Shown here: positions 1-6,265 of the stretch, piece after piece
Layout of the letters: every line of letters begins with the position of its first letter
How positions within the stretch are numbered: the stretch's first letter is position 1
NCBI GenBank assembly: GCA_964510855.1
Contig: CAZEDB010000039.1
Span: 1 to 6,587 of the forward strand
DNA: 6,587 nucleotides
Source of the DNA: UBA8828 sp964510855
Lineage (GTDB): Bacteria; Verrucomicrobiota; Verrucomicrobiia; Opitutales; UBA953
Direction: 5' to 3'
Made by a program: the position numbers and the translations under genes
The notes under the pieces: model-generated
What the model was told of the DNA's origin: nothing
Seen by the model: only the letters and a program-made list of their open reading frames with translations
Database searches by the model: none

Positions 1-872
1 TGACCGACGCCAGACACGACAGTCCACTCGTGCGTTATGCCGAGCGACTCTAGGTGCCGATGGAAGTCGGCGTTGTTGGCGAAGGTCTCATCCTGGTCAC
101 CAATGACTATGCGAATGAGCGAACCTTCCTTAAGGACCTTGGCGTTGCGCTCGGCAAGGCGGCGTGGACTGGCCTCGCGGAAGACAGCCTGATCCCCAGC
201 GAAGGCCCGCTTAAGAAGGTCCTGTGCCTGAATGGGACTCGCGCGCGGTGTTCGGGTAAGCTCGGGCTGGAGCGGGCCGGCACCGACAATCGAGACCGCG
301 CGAAAGAGCTCGGGGTACTTGAAACCGAGGCGTGCGGCGCCATAACCACCCATGCTGAAGCCATCGAGAAGCCGTCCCTCGCGCGTGGCAATTGTGCGTT
401 GGGTGGCGTCGATATGCGGGATGAGATCCTTAATCATCATCGACTCGACCGGCGCGGAGCCGTCGGCCCAGTCGACATACATGCCCATGGGCAGGCCGTT
501 GACGAAAACAACGAGACAGGGCGGCAGCTTGCTGGCCTCGATGGCCTTGTTAAAAAGGCGGGCGATACTTGGGATGCCCTTTTGTCCGCCGCCAGATCCA
601 TGCAGCCAATAGACCACGGGGAAGCGGCGCGCAGGATTAACTTCATACGTGGCTGGACGGTACAGATGGTAACTGACGTCGGCCTTTGCCGCGGCGCTGC
701 GGAAGACGTGGTGCGTGACCCGCACAGCGGTGACGGCGGGCGTGACCCACTCCCGCTGCTCCGACTTGGCTGAGGGCTGGGCGGAGGTGACGGTGTCGGC
801 GGCCTGGGAGGCTGCGGCGATTAACGCGAGCAGAAGGAAGTGGGGGAGTCCTCGCACGGGTATCATGTTCAT
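1..872 (-). CDS. Secreted esterase, alpha/beta-hydrolase fold (esterase D / CE1-like), C-terminus cut by window edge
   Basis: An uninterrupted minus-strand frame of 290 codons runs from ATG at 872 off the left edge. Seen: a hydrophobic N-terminus (about residues 9-21) ending SQAAD, consistent with a Sec signal peptide; WLHGSGGG at 89-96 as oxyanion-hole loop; GFSMGGYGA at 171-179 with nucleophile Ser173 in a GxSxG elbow; GDQDETF at 258-264 carrying the likely catalytic Asp. The last codons read SGVG and the next begins CA, so the catalytic His probably lies at the cut. This arrangement is known from the esterase D/Fes/antigen-85 group (Pfam PF00756), which contains acetylxylan and feruloyl esterases and S-formylglutathione hydrolase; the signal peptide argues against the last, cytosolic one. 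The start is uncertain: in-frame ATGs also lie at 866, 908 and 929, none with a good ribosome-binding site; 872 or 866 best places the signal peptide. Substrate is not determinable. The gene is divergent from another esterase. Confidence 0.88.
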   Translation of the reverse strand, partial: MNMIPVRGLPHFLLLALIAAASQAADTVTSAQPSAKSEQREWVTPAVTAVRVTHHVFRSAAAKADVSYHLYRPATYEVNPARRFPVVYWLHGSGGGQKGIPSIARLFNKAIEASKLPPCLVVFVNGLPMGMYVDWADGSAPVESMMIKDLIPHIDATQRTIATREGRLLDGFSMGGYGAARLGFKYPELFRAVSIVGAGPLQPELTRTPRASPIQAQDLLKRAFAGDQAVFREASPRRLAERNAKVLKEGSLIRIVIGDQDETFANNADFHRHLESLGITHEWTVVSGVG

Positions 873-988
873 CCAAAACCGAGACTGGCCGCAAGTTTCC
901 TCAAACATCTCGGAAAGCTCGCTTCCCATGCTAGGGTTAAATGGGGCCGACCGCGAAACTACCCCTCACTTCCGAGGGTTGGATTAAT
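873..988. promoter_or_regulatory. Divergent intergenic region between two esterase genes
   Basis: These 116 bases separate the outward-facing starts of the two esterase genes and must hold the promoter of each, unless the minus-strand gene starts farther upstream at 908 or 929. I could not pick convincing -35/-10 pairs on either strand. A GAGGG at 974-978 lies 10 bases before the ATG at 989 and is a reasonable Shine-Dalgarno for the plus-strand gene. The minus-strand gene has no comparable site. Shared regulation of the pair is possible but only inferred from the layout. Confidence 0.4.
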
Positions 989-1990
989 ATGAATCAAACC
1001 TTGGACGCCTTCGTTAGCTCCGTCCTAGTACTTCTTGCGACTATTCCCAGTATCGCATTGGGACAGTCGGACGCCCTTCCGGGCAAGGGTACATGGACCG
1101 AGGGAACACTCCGTGTCGGCAACGTCGATCGCTGTTTCCTGATTTATCGTCCCACGGGATTAAAGCAGGGGGCGCCGACCGTCCTCCTGCTCCACGGTGG
1201 CACCCAAAGCATGCATAAACTTTTCTCGCCTCGGGCCGGAGGCACGCGCGCTTGGCCGGGGCTGGCCGACCGCGAAGGCTTTTTGCTGATCGTGCCCAAT
1301 GGCACGAACGCCAAGAACGGTGACCCGCGCGGTAACGAGCAAAACTGGAACGACCTCCGCCCACCCGACGAGCGGCAAACCGAGGCCGACGACGTGCGCT
1401 TCCTGCTCCAGTTGCTCGACCACGCCGCCGCACGCCATCGAACCGATCCCCAACGGGTGTATGTGACGGGCGCTTCCAACGGCGGCATGATGACCTTTCG
1501 ACTTCTCATCGAGGCCCCAGAGCGCTTCGCGGCCGCCGCGGCATTCATCGCCGTGCTGCCCGCCGACATGACGCGCGTGAGCCCGCCGCGACTAGCCACG
1601 CCCTTGTTGATTGCCAATGGCACCAAGGACCCCTTGGTGAAATGGGATGGCGGCGTCGTACGCGGGCAGCGGACCCCAATGCTCCCTGTCGAAGCTAACC
1701 GCGATTGGTGGGTACGGACGAACGGCGCAGGTCCCGCCAAAGCCCAGGAAACCTTGCCCGACAACGACCCTAAGGATGGCTGCCGTCTGTATCGGACCGT
1801 CTACCCGCCCGTGCGACCAAATGGAGCCCCAGTGGAGTTCTTGCGCATGGAAGGTGCAGGCCATGCCCTGCCCTCGCGCTCGCACGATCTGCCTGACAGT
1901 TTCTTGGTGCGGCGACTCATCGGACAGCCTTGCCGTGACGCCGAGGGGGCTGAGCTGGCATGGGCCTTTATGTCGGTCTTCCGGCGTTAG
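989..1990 (+). CDS. Secreted polyhydroxybutyrate depolymerase / LpqC-like esterase (feruloyl-esterase-like)
   Basis: A 333-residue extracytoplasmic alpha/beta-hydrolase. Seen: a signal peptide of about 25 residues ending SIALGQS; LLHGGT with HGG at 69-71, the oxyanion loop; GASNGG with nucleophile Ser163; NGTKDPLV with the acid Asp214; GAGHALP with His292. Ser, Asp and His occur in the canonical order and spacing. The GxSNGG elbow and the VPNGT..NWND stretch after the HGG loop are typical of the LpqC/PHB-depolymerase family (COG3509), which includes feruloyl and acetylxylan esterases as well as short-chain polyester depolymerases, so the substrate cannot be assigned. The start at 989 is preferred over an in-frame ATG at 941 because it puts the signal peptide at the N-terminus and has GAGGG 10 bases upstream. 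The gene is GC-rich (one 60-base line counts to 65 percent). It is divergent from the other esterase; no clear terminator follows it. Confidence 0.9.
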   Translation: MNQTLDAFVSSVLVLLATIPSIALGQSDALPGKGTWTEGTLRVGNVDRCFLIYRPTGLKQGAPTVLLLHGGTQSMHKLFSPRAGGTRAWPGLADREGFLLIVPNGTNAKNGDPRGNEQNWNDLRPPDERQTEADDVRFLLQLLDHAAARHRTDPQRVYVTGASNGGMMTFRLLIEAPERFAAAAAFIAVLPADMTRVSPPRLATPLLIANGTKDPLVKWDGGVVRGQRTPMLPVEANRDWWVRTNGAGPAKAQETLPDNDPKDGCRLYRTVYPPVRPNGAPVEFLRMEGAGHALPSRSHDLPDSFLVRRLIGQPCRDAEGAELAWAFMSVFRR

Positions 1991-2078
1991 CCAGATTGTG
2001 ACCTAAGGTGTAAGCGCCCCCATTAACAACGCTGCTGGTTTCGACGCTAGCACGCAAAGGAGCATTCCGAACGACCAC

Positions 2079-2105
2079 TTGTTGCTGCGATAACAAACGA
2101 GCAAC
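2079..2105. repeat. Hairpin with GTTGCT / AGCAAC arms
   Basis: GTTGCT at 2081-2086 pairs perfectly with AGCAAC at 2100-2105 across a 13-base loop. An overlapping alternative pairing joins TTGTT at 2079-2083 with AACAA at 2092-2096. No T-run follows, so it is not a convincing terminator. It lies in the 1991-2220 gap between the esterase and the PEP-CTERM gene and may be chance or part of a regulatory site. Confidence 0.25.
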
Positions 2106-2133
2106 TCGCTGTTTGGAACCAACCTACCCCCTA

Positions 2134-2151
2134 TCGGCGAGCATGCGCCGA
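2134..2151. repeat. Perfect 6-bp GC-rich inverted repeat upstream of PEP-CTERM gene
   Basis: TCGGCG at 2134-2139 and CGCCGA at 2146-2151 are exact reverse complements around a 6-base loop that itself overlaps the palindrome GCATGC. The following bases are pyrimidine-rich but not a true T-run. It lies 144 bases after the esterase stop and about 70-90 bases before the next gene, so it could be a weak terminator for the esterase transcript or an operator-like site. Confidence 0.3.
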
Positions 2152-2220
2152 CTCTTTGTGTAAAAAGAAGCATTATGGCTTTGGGTTTGCTTAATGTACC
2201 TAGAAATTAATAAACATGCG

Positions 2221-2841
2221 ATGGCCCATAAACTATCGCTTGCTTGCTTACCATTTTTAGGGGCCACTTGTGCATCTGCTGTAACCATTGAGTTAATTGT
2301 TGATAATGATTTTGCGATTTTTGCTGGAACTGAAACCTCCATCACGCGTCAAGAAGCTGCTTACCAAAATAATGTAGGCTGGGTCAGTCAGATCCAAGCT
2401 GCACAAGCCTTTGATCTTACGCTTTTAAATGGAGAAACCACATTCTACGTCCTGGCTATGGACGGAGGTGCAGGCGGCGGTATTCAAGGTTCGTTGAATG
2501 GCGTCGACCTAACCACCATCGCCATTGAAAAAAGTAACGATGTAAGTTCGTCACTCCATCTCTATTCAAGCAGCCTAGCGAATTTGGAAGCAGGTACTTA
2601 TGAGGCGCGATTTATCGACGTACAATTAGCACTACAGTCTGCATCTTGGACCAGCCCCCAAATCTCCTCGGGCTTTTTCGGTGAACCGGCTTTTCGTATT
2701 GGTACGGGCGAAGCTCGCCTTTTTAGATTCAATGCAGCCGCGGTTAACGTCACTGCCATTCCTGAGCCTCTTACTTACGGTATTGACCTTGGCCTAATGA
2801 CCTTGGCTGCGATTGCTATTCGCCGCCGAAAAAAAGCTTAG
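2221..2841 (+). CDS. PEP-CTERM sorted surface protein, unknown body domain
   Basis: A protein of 206 residues, probably exported and then processed by an exosortase. Seen: a signal peptide of about 20 residues starting MAHKLSL and ending ATCASA; a Ser/Thr/Asn/Gly-rich body with no motif I recognise (GWVSQIQAAQAFD and MDGGAGGG are notable stretches); the sorting tail IPEPLTYG with PEP at residues 181-183, a short hydrophobic helix, then RRRKKA. PEP-CTERM proteins are known to be cleaved by exosortases and routed to the outer surface or exopolysaccharide; none is encoded here. The helix contains an Asp (GIDLGLM), which is unusual. The start is ambiguous: an in-frame ATG at 2194 adds nine residues; 2221 gives a cleaner signal peptide, and neither has a Shine-Dalgarno. 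Parts are clearly AT-rich (one 60-base line near the start counts to 35 percent GC). The gene is convergent with another PEP-CTERM gene. Confidence 0.85.
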   Translation: MAHKLSLACLPFLGATCASAVTIELIVDNDFAIFAGTETSITRQEAAYQNNVGWVSQIQAAQAFDLTLLNGETTFYVLAMDGGAGGGIQGSLNGVDLTTIAIEKSNDVSSSLHLYSSSLANLEAGTYEARFIDVQLALQSASWTSPQISSGFFGEPAFRIGTGEARLFRFNAAAVNVTAIPEPLTYGIDLGLMTLAAIAIRRRKKA

Positions 2842-2848
2842 GCTTTTT
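2831..2848. other. Small AT-rich stem overlapping the stop codon
   Basis: AAAAAGC at 2831-2837 and GCTTTTT at 2842-2848 are exact reverse complements around a 4-base loop, TTAG, that contains the stop codon at 2839-2841. Only two GC pairs support the stem, so it is at best a weak terminator in either direction. The stronger hairpin lies about 65 bases downstream. Confidence 0.25.
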
Positions 2849-2857
2849 AAAACACAA

Positions 2858-2894
2858 GGGTCAGGCTGCTTAATGGGGGTAACCAGCCTGACCC
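2858..2894. repeat. REP-like inverted repeat, GGGTCAGGCTG arms
   Basis: GGGTCAGGCTG at 2858-2868 and CAGCCTGACCC at 2884-2894 are perfect 11-base reverse complements around a 15-base loop, just downstream of the PEP-CTERM stop codon. Arms of the GGGTCAG type in intergenic sequence resemble extragenic palindromes mobilised by REP-associated tyrosine transposases (Y1/RAYT). That link is inference: no transposase is present. It is distinct from the terminator that follows, since no T-run comes after it. A related imperfect copy lies at 6544-6570, and a 12-base part of the left arm recurs inverted at 4674-4685. Confidence 0.6.
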
Positions 2895-2911
2895 CTTATA
2901 TAAAATGGATA

Positions 2912-2943
2912 TTAAAAAGCCCCAGAGGGCTGGGGCTTTTTAA
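2912..2943. terminator. Bidirectional rho-independent terminator
   Basis: A 14-base perfect inverted repeat: TTAAAAAGCCCCAG at 2912-2925, loop AGGG, CTGGGGCTTTTTAA at 2930-2943. The GC-rich core (GCCCCAG/CTGGGGC) is flanked by A5 on one side and T5 on the other, so a U-tract follows the stem on both strands. It sits between the convergent PEP-CTERM genes, 16 bases beyond the end of the minus-strand gene, and can stop transcription from both sides. Confidence 0.93.
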
Positions 2944-2959
2944 CTTAATTTCTTTTGGA

Positions 2960-3793
2960 TTACTTCTTGGCGCGACGGCGGCGAATCGCGGCACCAGCGA
3001 GCACTAGGCCACCGAGCACGAGGCCATAGGTGGAGGGCTCGGGGATGGGGGTTGAGAGTGCCGCTGCCTCAAGGGCAGTCGAAGCTGATCCGAGCCCCCC
3101 AAGCTTGAGACCTCCGGAATAATCACCGGCGAGACGAATGGAGGTGATAGTGAAGTCTGATTTCACACCTAGAAGCTGAGCGTTGGGGGAACCTGCAACG
3201 AGTCCAGAAATGGAAGTGACCAGATCGCTTGTTGCCCAGAGTTTAATGTCGACCTTACCTGAGGTGACACTGTCAACCAAACCTAGGACAATCAGATAGG
3301 TGACACTGGAAGTAGGCATAAAATTAATACTCTTAATGTCGTCACCCCCGTTACCTGCATGCGCATCAAAGCCAAAACTCTGAGCCTGCCAAGGAATACC
3401 AGAGAAGAGCTCCTCTGTGTCACCATCCCAGAAACTCATACCTGTATAATTTCCACCCGAGAAATTCGCGACGTTGACACGATAAGCAACGAAGATGTCG
3501 CCACTTGCCGTCGATACAGCGGAACTAAGCGAGCGTGAGGCCGTATCGCTACCAACCTGAACAGCAGTTGGGGCACCCGCGAGACCCGACACAATTGAAC
3601 TGTTACCGCCCGACCAAGCTCCCGAGAAACCCGAACCACCGTTCTGTCCGCTGAGACTTGAACCAAGCGAATAATCAAAAGGCTCCGAGAAAATCGTGGA
3701 AGCCGAGGTAGACGCGGCGGCCACTAAAACTAAAAAACTGAGGACAACGCTAGGCACGGGATAGACTATGGCAGATGGAGCCAGCCTCTTCAA
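2960..3793 (-). CDS. PEP-CTERM sorted protein with jelly-roll/lectin-like body, probable TTG start
   Basis: Exported surface protein of about 277 residues. Seen: a signal peptide starting MKRLAPS with a hydrophobic core SVVLSFLVLVAAAS and cleavage near STSAS; then SEPFDYSLGSSLSGQNGG and GFSGAWSGG (about residues 36-63), an N-terminal pattern I associate with secreted concanavalin-like jelly-roll proteins of Verrucomicrobiota and Planctomycetota; a Gly/Ser-rich beta-type body; and the tail IPEPSTYG with PEP at 251-253, a 15-residue hydrophobic stretch, then RRRRAKK. The frame continues open to an ATG at 4141, but that extension is antisense to the lipocalin gene and has no coding character. 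No ATG lies between 4030 and the signal peptide, so TTG at 3793, which yields a textbook n-region, is the best start; no clear Shine-Dalgarno precedes it. The body's role is unknown; a binding or scaffold function is a guess. The terminator at 2912-2943 ends this transcript. Confidence 0.85.
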   Translation of the reverse strand: MKRLAPSAIVYPVPSVVLSFLVLVAAASTSASTIFSEPFDYSLGSSLSGQNGGSGFSGAWSGGNSSIVSGLAGAPTAVQVGSDTASRSLSSAVSTASGDIFVAYRVNVANFSGGNYTGMSFWDGDTEELFSGIPWQAQSFGFDAHAGNGGDDIKSINFMPTSSVTYLIVLGLVDSVTSGKVDIKLWATSDLVTSISGLVAGSPNAQLLGVKSDFTITSIRLAGDYSGGLKLGGLGSASTALEAAALSTPIPEPSTYGLVLGGLVLAGAAIRRRRAKK

Positions 3794-3908
3794 GGCGAGA
3801 AAGCGCAGGTTACTATTTGCCGATTGAATGACCTCAAAAATTGTCAAAAAATCTCTATTTGCTGGTTTAAATCGCAAGCTGTCGAAATCGCTACAACCTA
3901 ACCTACCA
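3794..3908. promoter_or_regulatory. AT-rich divergent promoter region, PEP-CTERM gene and lipocalin
   Basis: These 115 bases separate the divergent starts of the PEP-CTERM gene (TTG at 3793) and the lipocalin (ATG at 3909) and are visibly richer in A and T than the genes. A perfect TTGACA lies on the minus strand at 3847-3842, but I see no good -10 hexamer 16-18 bases downstream of it. The overlapping plus-strand hexamer is TTGTCA at 3841-3846, with TTTAAA at 3866-3871 at a long 19-base spacing. Promoter placement is therefore tentative. Confidence 0.4.
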
Positions 3909-3925
3909 ATGATCCTACAACCTAA
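3891..3925 (+). repeat. 11-base direct repeat flanking the lipocalin start codon
   Basis: CTACAACCTAA occurs at 3891-3901 and again at 3915-3925, offset 24 bases, with the lipocalin ATG (3909) between them. A partial ACCTACC lies between the copies. The second copy is inside the coding sequence. This may be a small tandem duplication or a regulator or RNA-binding site at the translation start. Confidence 0.45.
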
Positions 3926-4496
3926 AAAGCGACATGGCCTAGCCACGCATGGAATTAACAAGATAAGCTTTTTATTTGTTATCGCACTAGCGACACTTCT
4001 CTCAGGTTGCCAGTTTTCCTCCAACGCCATACACCCAGAACCTTTGCGCGCGATTGATCGTCGCGTCGACCTACAACGTTTCATGGGCGACTGGTATGTC
4101 ATCGCCCACATTCCGGCCTTCATCGAGGACGAAGCCCACAATGCGGTCGAGAGCTACCGCTTAGATAAAGACGGTTCCATCGCGACAACCTACGTCTTCA
4201 ACAACGGGAGCCTCGACGGCCCACTCAAGACCTATCGGCCAACGGGCTTTATCTACAACCGCGAGACCAACGCCGAGTGGCGCATGCAATTTCTCTGGCC
4301 CTTCAAGTCAGCGTACCTGATTGCCTACCTCGACGAGGAATACCAGACGACCATCATCGGCGTGCCCGACCGCGACCTAGTCTGGATTATGGCACGCTCT
4401 AAAACTTTACCTGAGGCCCGCTACCAAGAGCTCGTGAAGTGGCTCGTCGACAACGGCCACGATATCTCGGAGTTACGTCGCGTACCCCATCGTTGA
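3909..4496 (+). CDS. blc: Bacterial lipocalin, outer-membrane lipoprotein (Blc family)
   Basis: A 195-residue lipoprotein. Seen: a hydrophobic segment ISFLFVIALATLLSGC ending in a lipobox with Cys34 as the lipidation site; DLQRFMGDWYVIAHIPAF with the lipocalin GxW signature at residues 60-63; an eight-strand-barrel-type body; YLIAYLDEEYQTTIIGVPD then RDLVWIMARS, matching the conserved C-terminal strands of E. coli Blc; and a final helix with SELRRVPHR. Known family role: binding of lysophospholipids or fatty acids at the outer membrane, often in the stationary phase or envelope stress. No Asp follows the lipid Cys (CQFSS), which fits outer-membrane sorting if Lol rules apply. An in-frame ATG at 3828 would add 27 residues and push the signal too far in, so 3909 is preferred; neither has a Shine-Dalgarno. 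The gene is divergent from the PEP-CTERM gene and probably monocistronic. Confidence 0.9.
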   Translation: MILQPKKRHGLATHGINKISFLFVIALATLLSGCQFSSNAIHPEPLRAIDRRVDLQRFMGDWYVIAHIPAFIEDEAHNAVESYRLDKDGSIATTYVFNNGSLDGPLKTYRPTGFIYNRETNAEWRMQFLWPFKSAYLIAYLDEEYQTTIIGVPDRDLVWIMARSKTLPEARYQELVKWLVDNGHDISELRRVPHR

Positions 4497-4639
4497 AGTT
4501 ACCTCTCATTCGCACCGCACGTTAGATCCACCAACGCAGGCACCATTAGAAGTCCGAGCTCCTAGTAGATTGGCGTGACCTACGTCATAATCCGCCCAAC
4601 TGGAGCTGAGCGCCTAAAGGATGCTTCAAGCCAAGGGAC

Positions 4640-4667
4640 TTGCCATGCGGGAAGAGAGGGTTAAATC
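4640..4667 (+). promoter_or_regulatory. Possible sigma-70-type promoter for mqo
   Basis: TTGCCA at 4640-4645 and TAAATC at 4662-4667, separated by 16 bases, match the -35 and -10 consensus at five and four of six positions. It lies about 80 bases before the mqo ATG, inside the 4497-4747 gap between lipocalin and mqo. In the rest of that gap I see no gene, no clear terminator for the lipocalin and no Shine-Dalgarno before mqo, only a 12-base match (4674-4685) to part of the inverted repeat at 2858. Confidence 0.3.
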
Positions 4668-4747
4668 TTGCGAAAGCAGCCTGACGATTCTGTTGGCATC
4701 ACGACTCAAACCGTCTCCCAACATCCATCCCCACGCTTGCCAAACGC

Positions 4748-6265
4748 ATGCCCTCCGCCACCCACATTGAAAACCCCGATATCATCCTAATTGGCAGCGG
4801 GGTAATGTCGGCCAATCTCGGCGCGATGCTGAAGCGGCTCGATCCGCGACTTTCTATCCAGCTCTATGAGGTCAGCGAGGGCTTGGCCCAGGAGAGTTCG
4901 GATGGCTGGAATAACGCGGGCACGGGGCACGCGGGAATCTGCGAGCTGAGTTACACGCCCAAGCGCGAGGCAGATGGCTCGGTGAAGGTGGCCAAGGTGA
5001 TTGAGATTTTCGAACAGTTCGAGCAATCGAAACAGTTCTGGAGTTACGCGGTGGCTAACGACATGGTTAGTCATCCGAGAGAATTCATTAATGCCGTCCC
5101 TCACATCAGCTTTGTGCATGGAGCAGACCAGGTAGAATTTCTCAGGGCCCGCCACGCCGGAATGTCGGCGCACCATTTCTTCCAGGAGATGGCCTTCAGT
5201 ACGAACCGTGCTACCATTGCGAGTTGGGCACCGCTCTTGGTCGAAGGTCGGGGCGACGAGCCTATTGCCGCCACGAAAATGGACGGAGGAACAGATGTGA
5301 ACTTTGGCGCTATCTCGCGCAAACTGCTAAGTTGGCTAGGACGACAGGAAGGTTGCGGCATCGCCACTGGGCATCGTGTGATCGGCCTGCGTAGAGACAG
5401 CACGGGCTGGGAAGTCCGCGTGAAGGAGTTAGCGACGGGAATTATCCGGACTAACCGCGCCAAGTTCGTTTTCGTTGGCGCGGGGGGCGGCACACTTCCC
5501 CTGCTCCAGATGTCCGGCATTCCAGAGGCAAAGGGCCTGGGCGGTTTCCCTATCGGCGGCCAGTGGCTCGTTTGCGATAATCCGGAGATCGTCAAGAAGC
5601 ACCAGGCCAAGGTCTATGGTCAACCGCTCGCTGCGGCCCCGACGATGGCTGTGCCGCACCTCGACACCCGTATCTTGGATGGCAGAAAAACGCTCCTGTT
5701 TGGTCCCTTCGCGGCTTGGACGACGAAGTTCCTGCACCAGAAGGGCCGTTACACCGACCTCCCCTTCTCCATTCGCCCAGACAATCTCACCACTCTTATC
5801 AAGATTGGCATCCATAACCTCGATCTTGTTCGTTACCTCATCCAGCAGGGCACGCAGAGCATGAAGAACCGTATCGAGGTGCTGAAGATTTTCTATCCTG
5901 CCGCGCAGGCTGCAGATTGGAAGTTAATCGACGCAGGTATTCGCGTGCAGGCCATCAAGAAGACGGATGGTCAGGCTGGTATTGTCCACTACGGCACCGA
6001 GGTCATCACCGATGCCGCGTGCAGCATCTCGGCGCTACTCGGAGCCTCGCCTGGCGCCTCGGTCTCGGTAAACATTGTGCTCGAGGTTATCAGGAAATGT
6101 TTCCCTGCCCTGCTCGCTAGCCCCGAGGGTCAGGCACGGATGAAGGCGATGATCCCGACCTTCGACTTGGATATTAAACTCCCGAGCAACGCGGCGCAGT
6201 TCCGCGAGTACAGTCAGCGGGCAGATGAGATTCTCGGGCTACGGGCCGGCGGACCACGGGACTAA
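4748..6265 (+). CDS. mqo: Malate:quinone oxidoreductase (EC 1.1.5.4)
   Basis: FAD-dependent enzyme of 505 residues that oxidises L-malate to oxaloacetate and passes the electrons to quinone, acting in the TCA cycle at the cytoplasmic face of the inner membrane. Seen: the N-terminal dinucleotide-binding segment DIILIGSGVMSANLG (residues 11-25); the strongly conserved SDGWNNAGTGHAG (51-63); NAVPHISFVHG and FLRARHAGM (115-139); GTDVNFG (181-187); KFVFVGAGGGTLPLLQ (239-254) followed by SGIPEAK and GGFPIGGQW; VPHLDTR (302-308); LLFGPFA; and the C-terminal LLGASPGAS (430-438). These line up with E. coli Mqo along nearly the whole length, without E. coli's extended N- and C-termini, so the gene looks complete and functional. 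The start at 4748 is the only ATG upstream of the FAD motif; no Shine-Dalgarno is evident. Neighbours are not TCA genes; it appears to be a stand-alone transcription unit. Confidence 0.97.
   Translation: MPSATHIENPDIILIGSGVMSANLGAMLKRLDPRLSIQLYEVSEGLAQESSDGWNNAGTGHAGICELSYTPKREADGSVKVAKVIEIFEQFEQSKQFWSYAVANDMVSHPREFINAVPHISFVHGADQVEFLRARHAGMSAHHFFQEMAFSTNRATIASWAPLLVEGRGDEPIAATKMDGGTDVNFGAISRKLLSWLGRQEGCGIATGHRVIGLRRDSTGWEVRVKELATGIIRTNRAKFVFVGAGGGTLPLLQMSGIPEAKGLGGFPIGGQWLVCDNPEIVKKHQAKVYGQPLAAAPTMAVPHLDTRILDGRKTLLFGPFAAWTTKFLHQKGRYTDLPFSIRPDNLTTLIKIGIHNLDLVRYLIQQGTQSMKNRIEVLKIFYPAAQAADWKLIDAGIRVQAIKKTDGQAGIVHYGTEVITDAACSISALLGASPGASVSVNIVLEVIRKCFPALLASPEGQARMKAMIPTFDLDIKLPSNAAQFREYSQRADEILGLRAGGPRD

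Noticed and set aside
54..773. Plus-strand 239-codon open frame as a gene
   Set aside because: Fully antisense to a minus-strand frame with signal peptide, HGSGGG, GFSMGG and GDQD motifs; its own translation shows no recognisable motif.
1144..1764. Long minus-strand open frame (206 codons) inside the second esterase
   Set aside because: Shadow of the GC-rich plus-strand gene; Arg/Ser/Pro-rich translation without domains, while the plus strand has the full catalytic triad.
2858..2943. CRISPR-like array from the adjacent palindromes
   Set aside because: The two hairpins are different sequences and there are no regularly spaced direct repeats or cas genes.
3794..4141. N-terminal extension of the minus-strand PEP-CTERM gene to an ATG at 4141
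   Set aside because: It overlaps the convincing lipocalin gene in antisense and would bury the signal peptide about 116 residues inside the protein.
4497..4747. Small RNA or riboswitch in the leader of mqo
   Set aside because: I could not see a recognisable aptamer core, a long conserved hairpin or a terminator/antiterminator pair.
5101..5610. Minus-strand open frame (169 codons) inside mqo
   Set aside because: Antisense to strongly conserved Mqo motifs; no domain features and no plausible start context.
5969..5978. GGTCAGGCTG match to the REP-like arm inside mqo, and GGGTCAGGC at 6127-6135
   Set aside because: Both lie in conserved coding sequence as single arms without a partner; most likely codon-driven coincidence.
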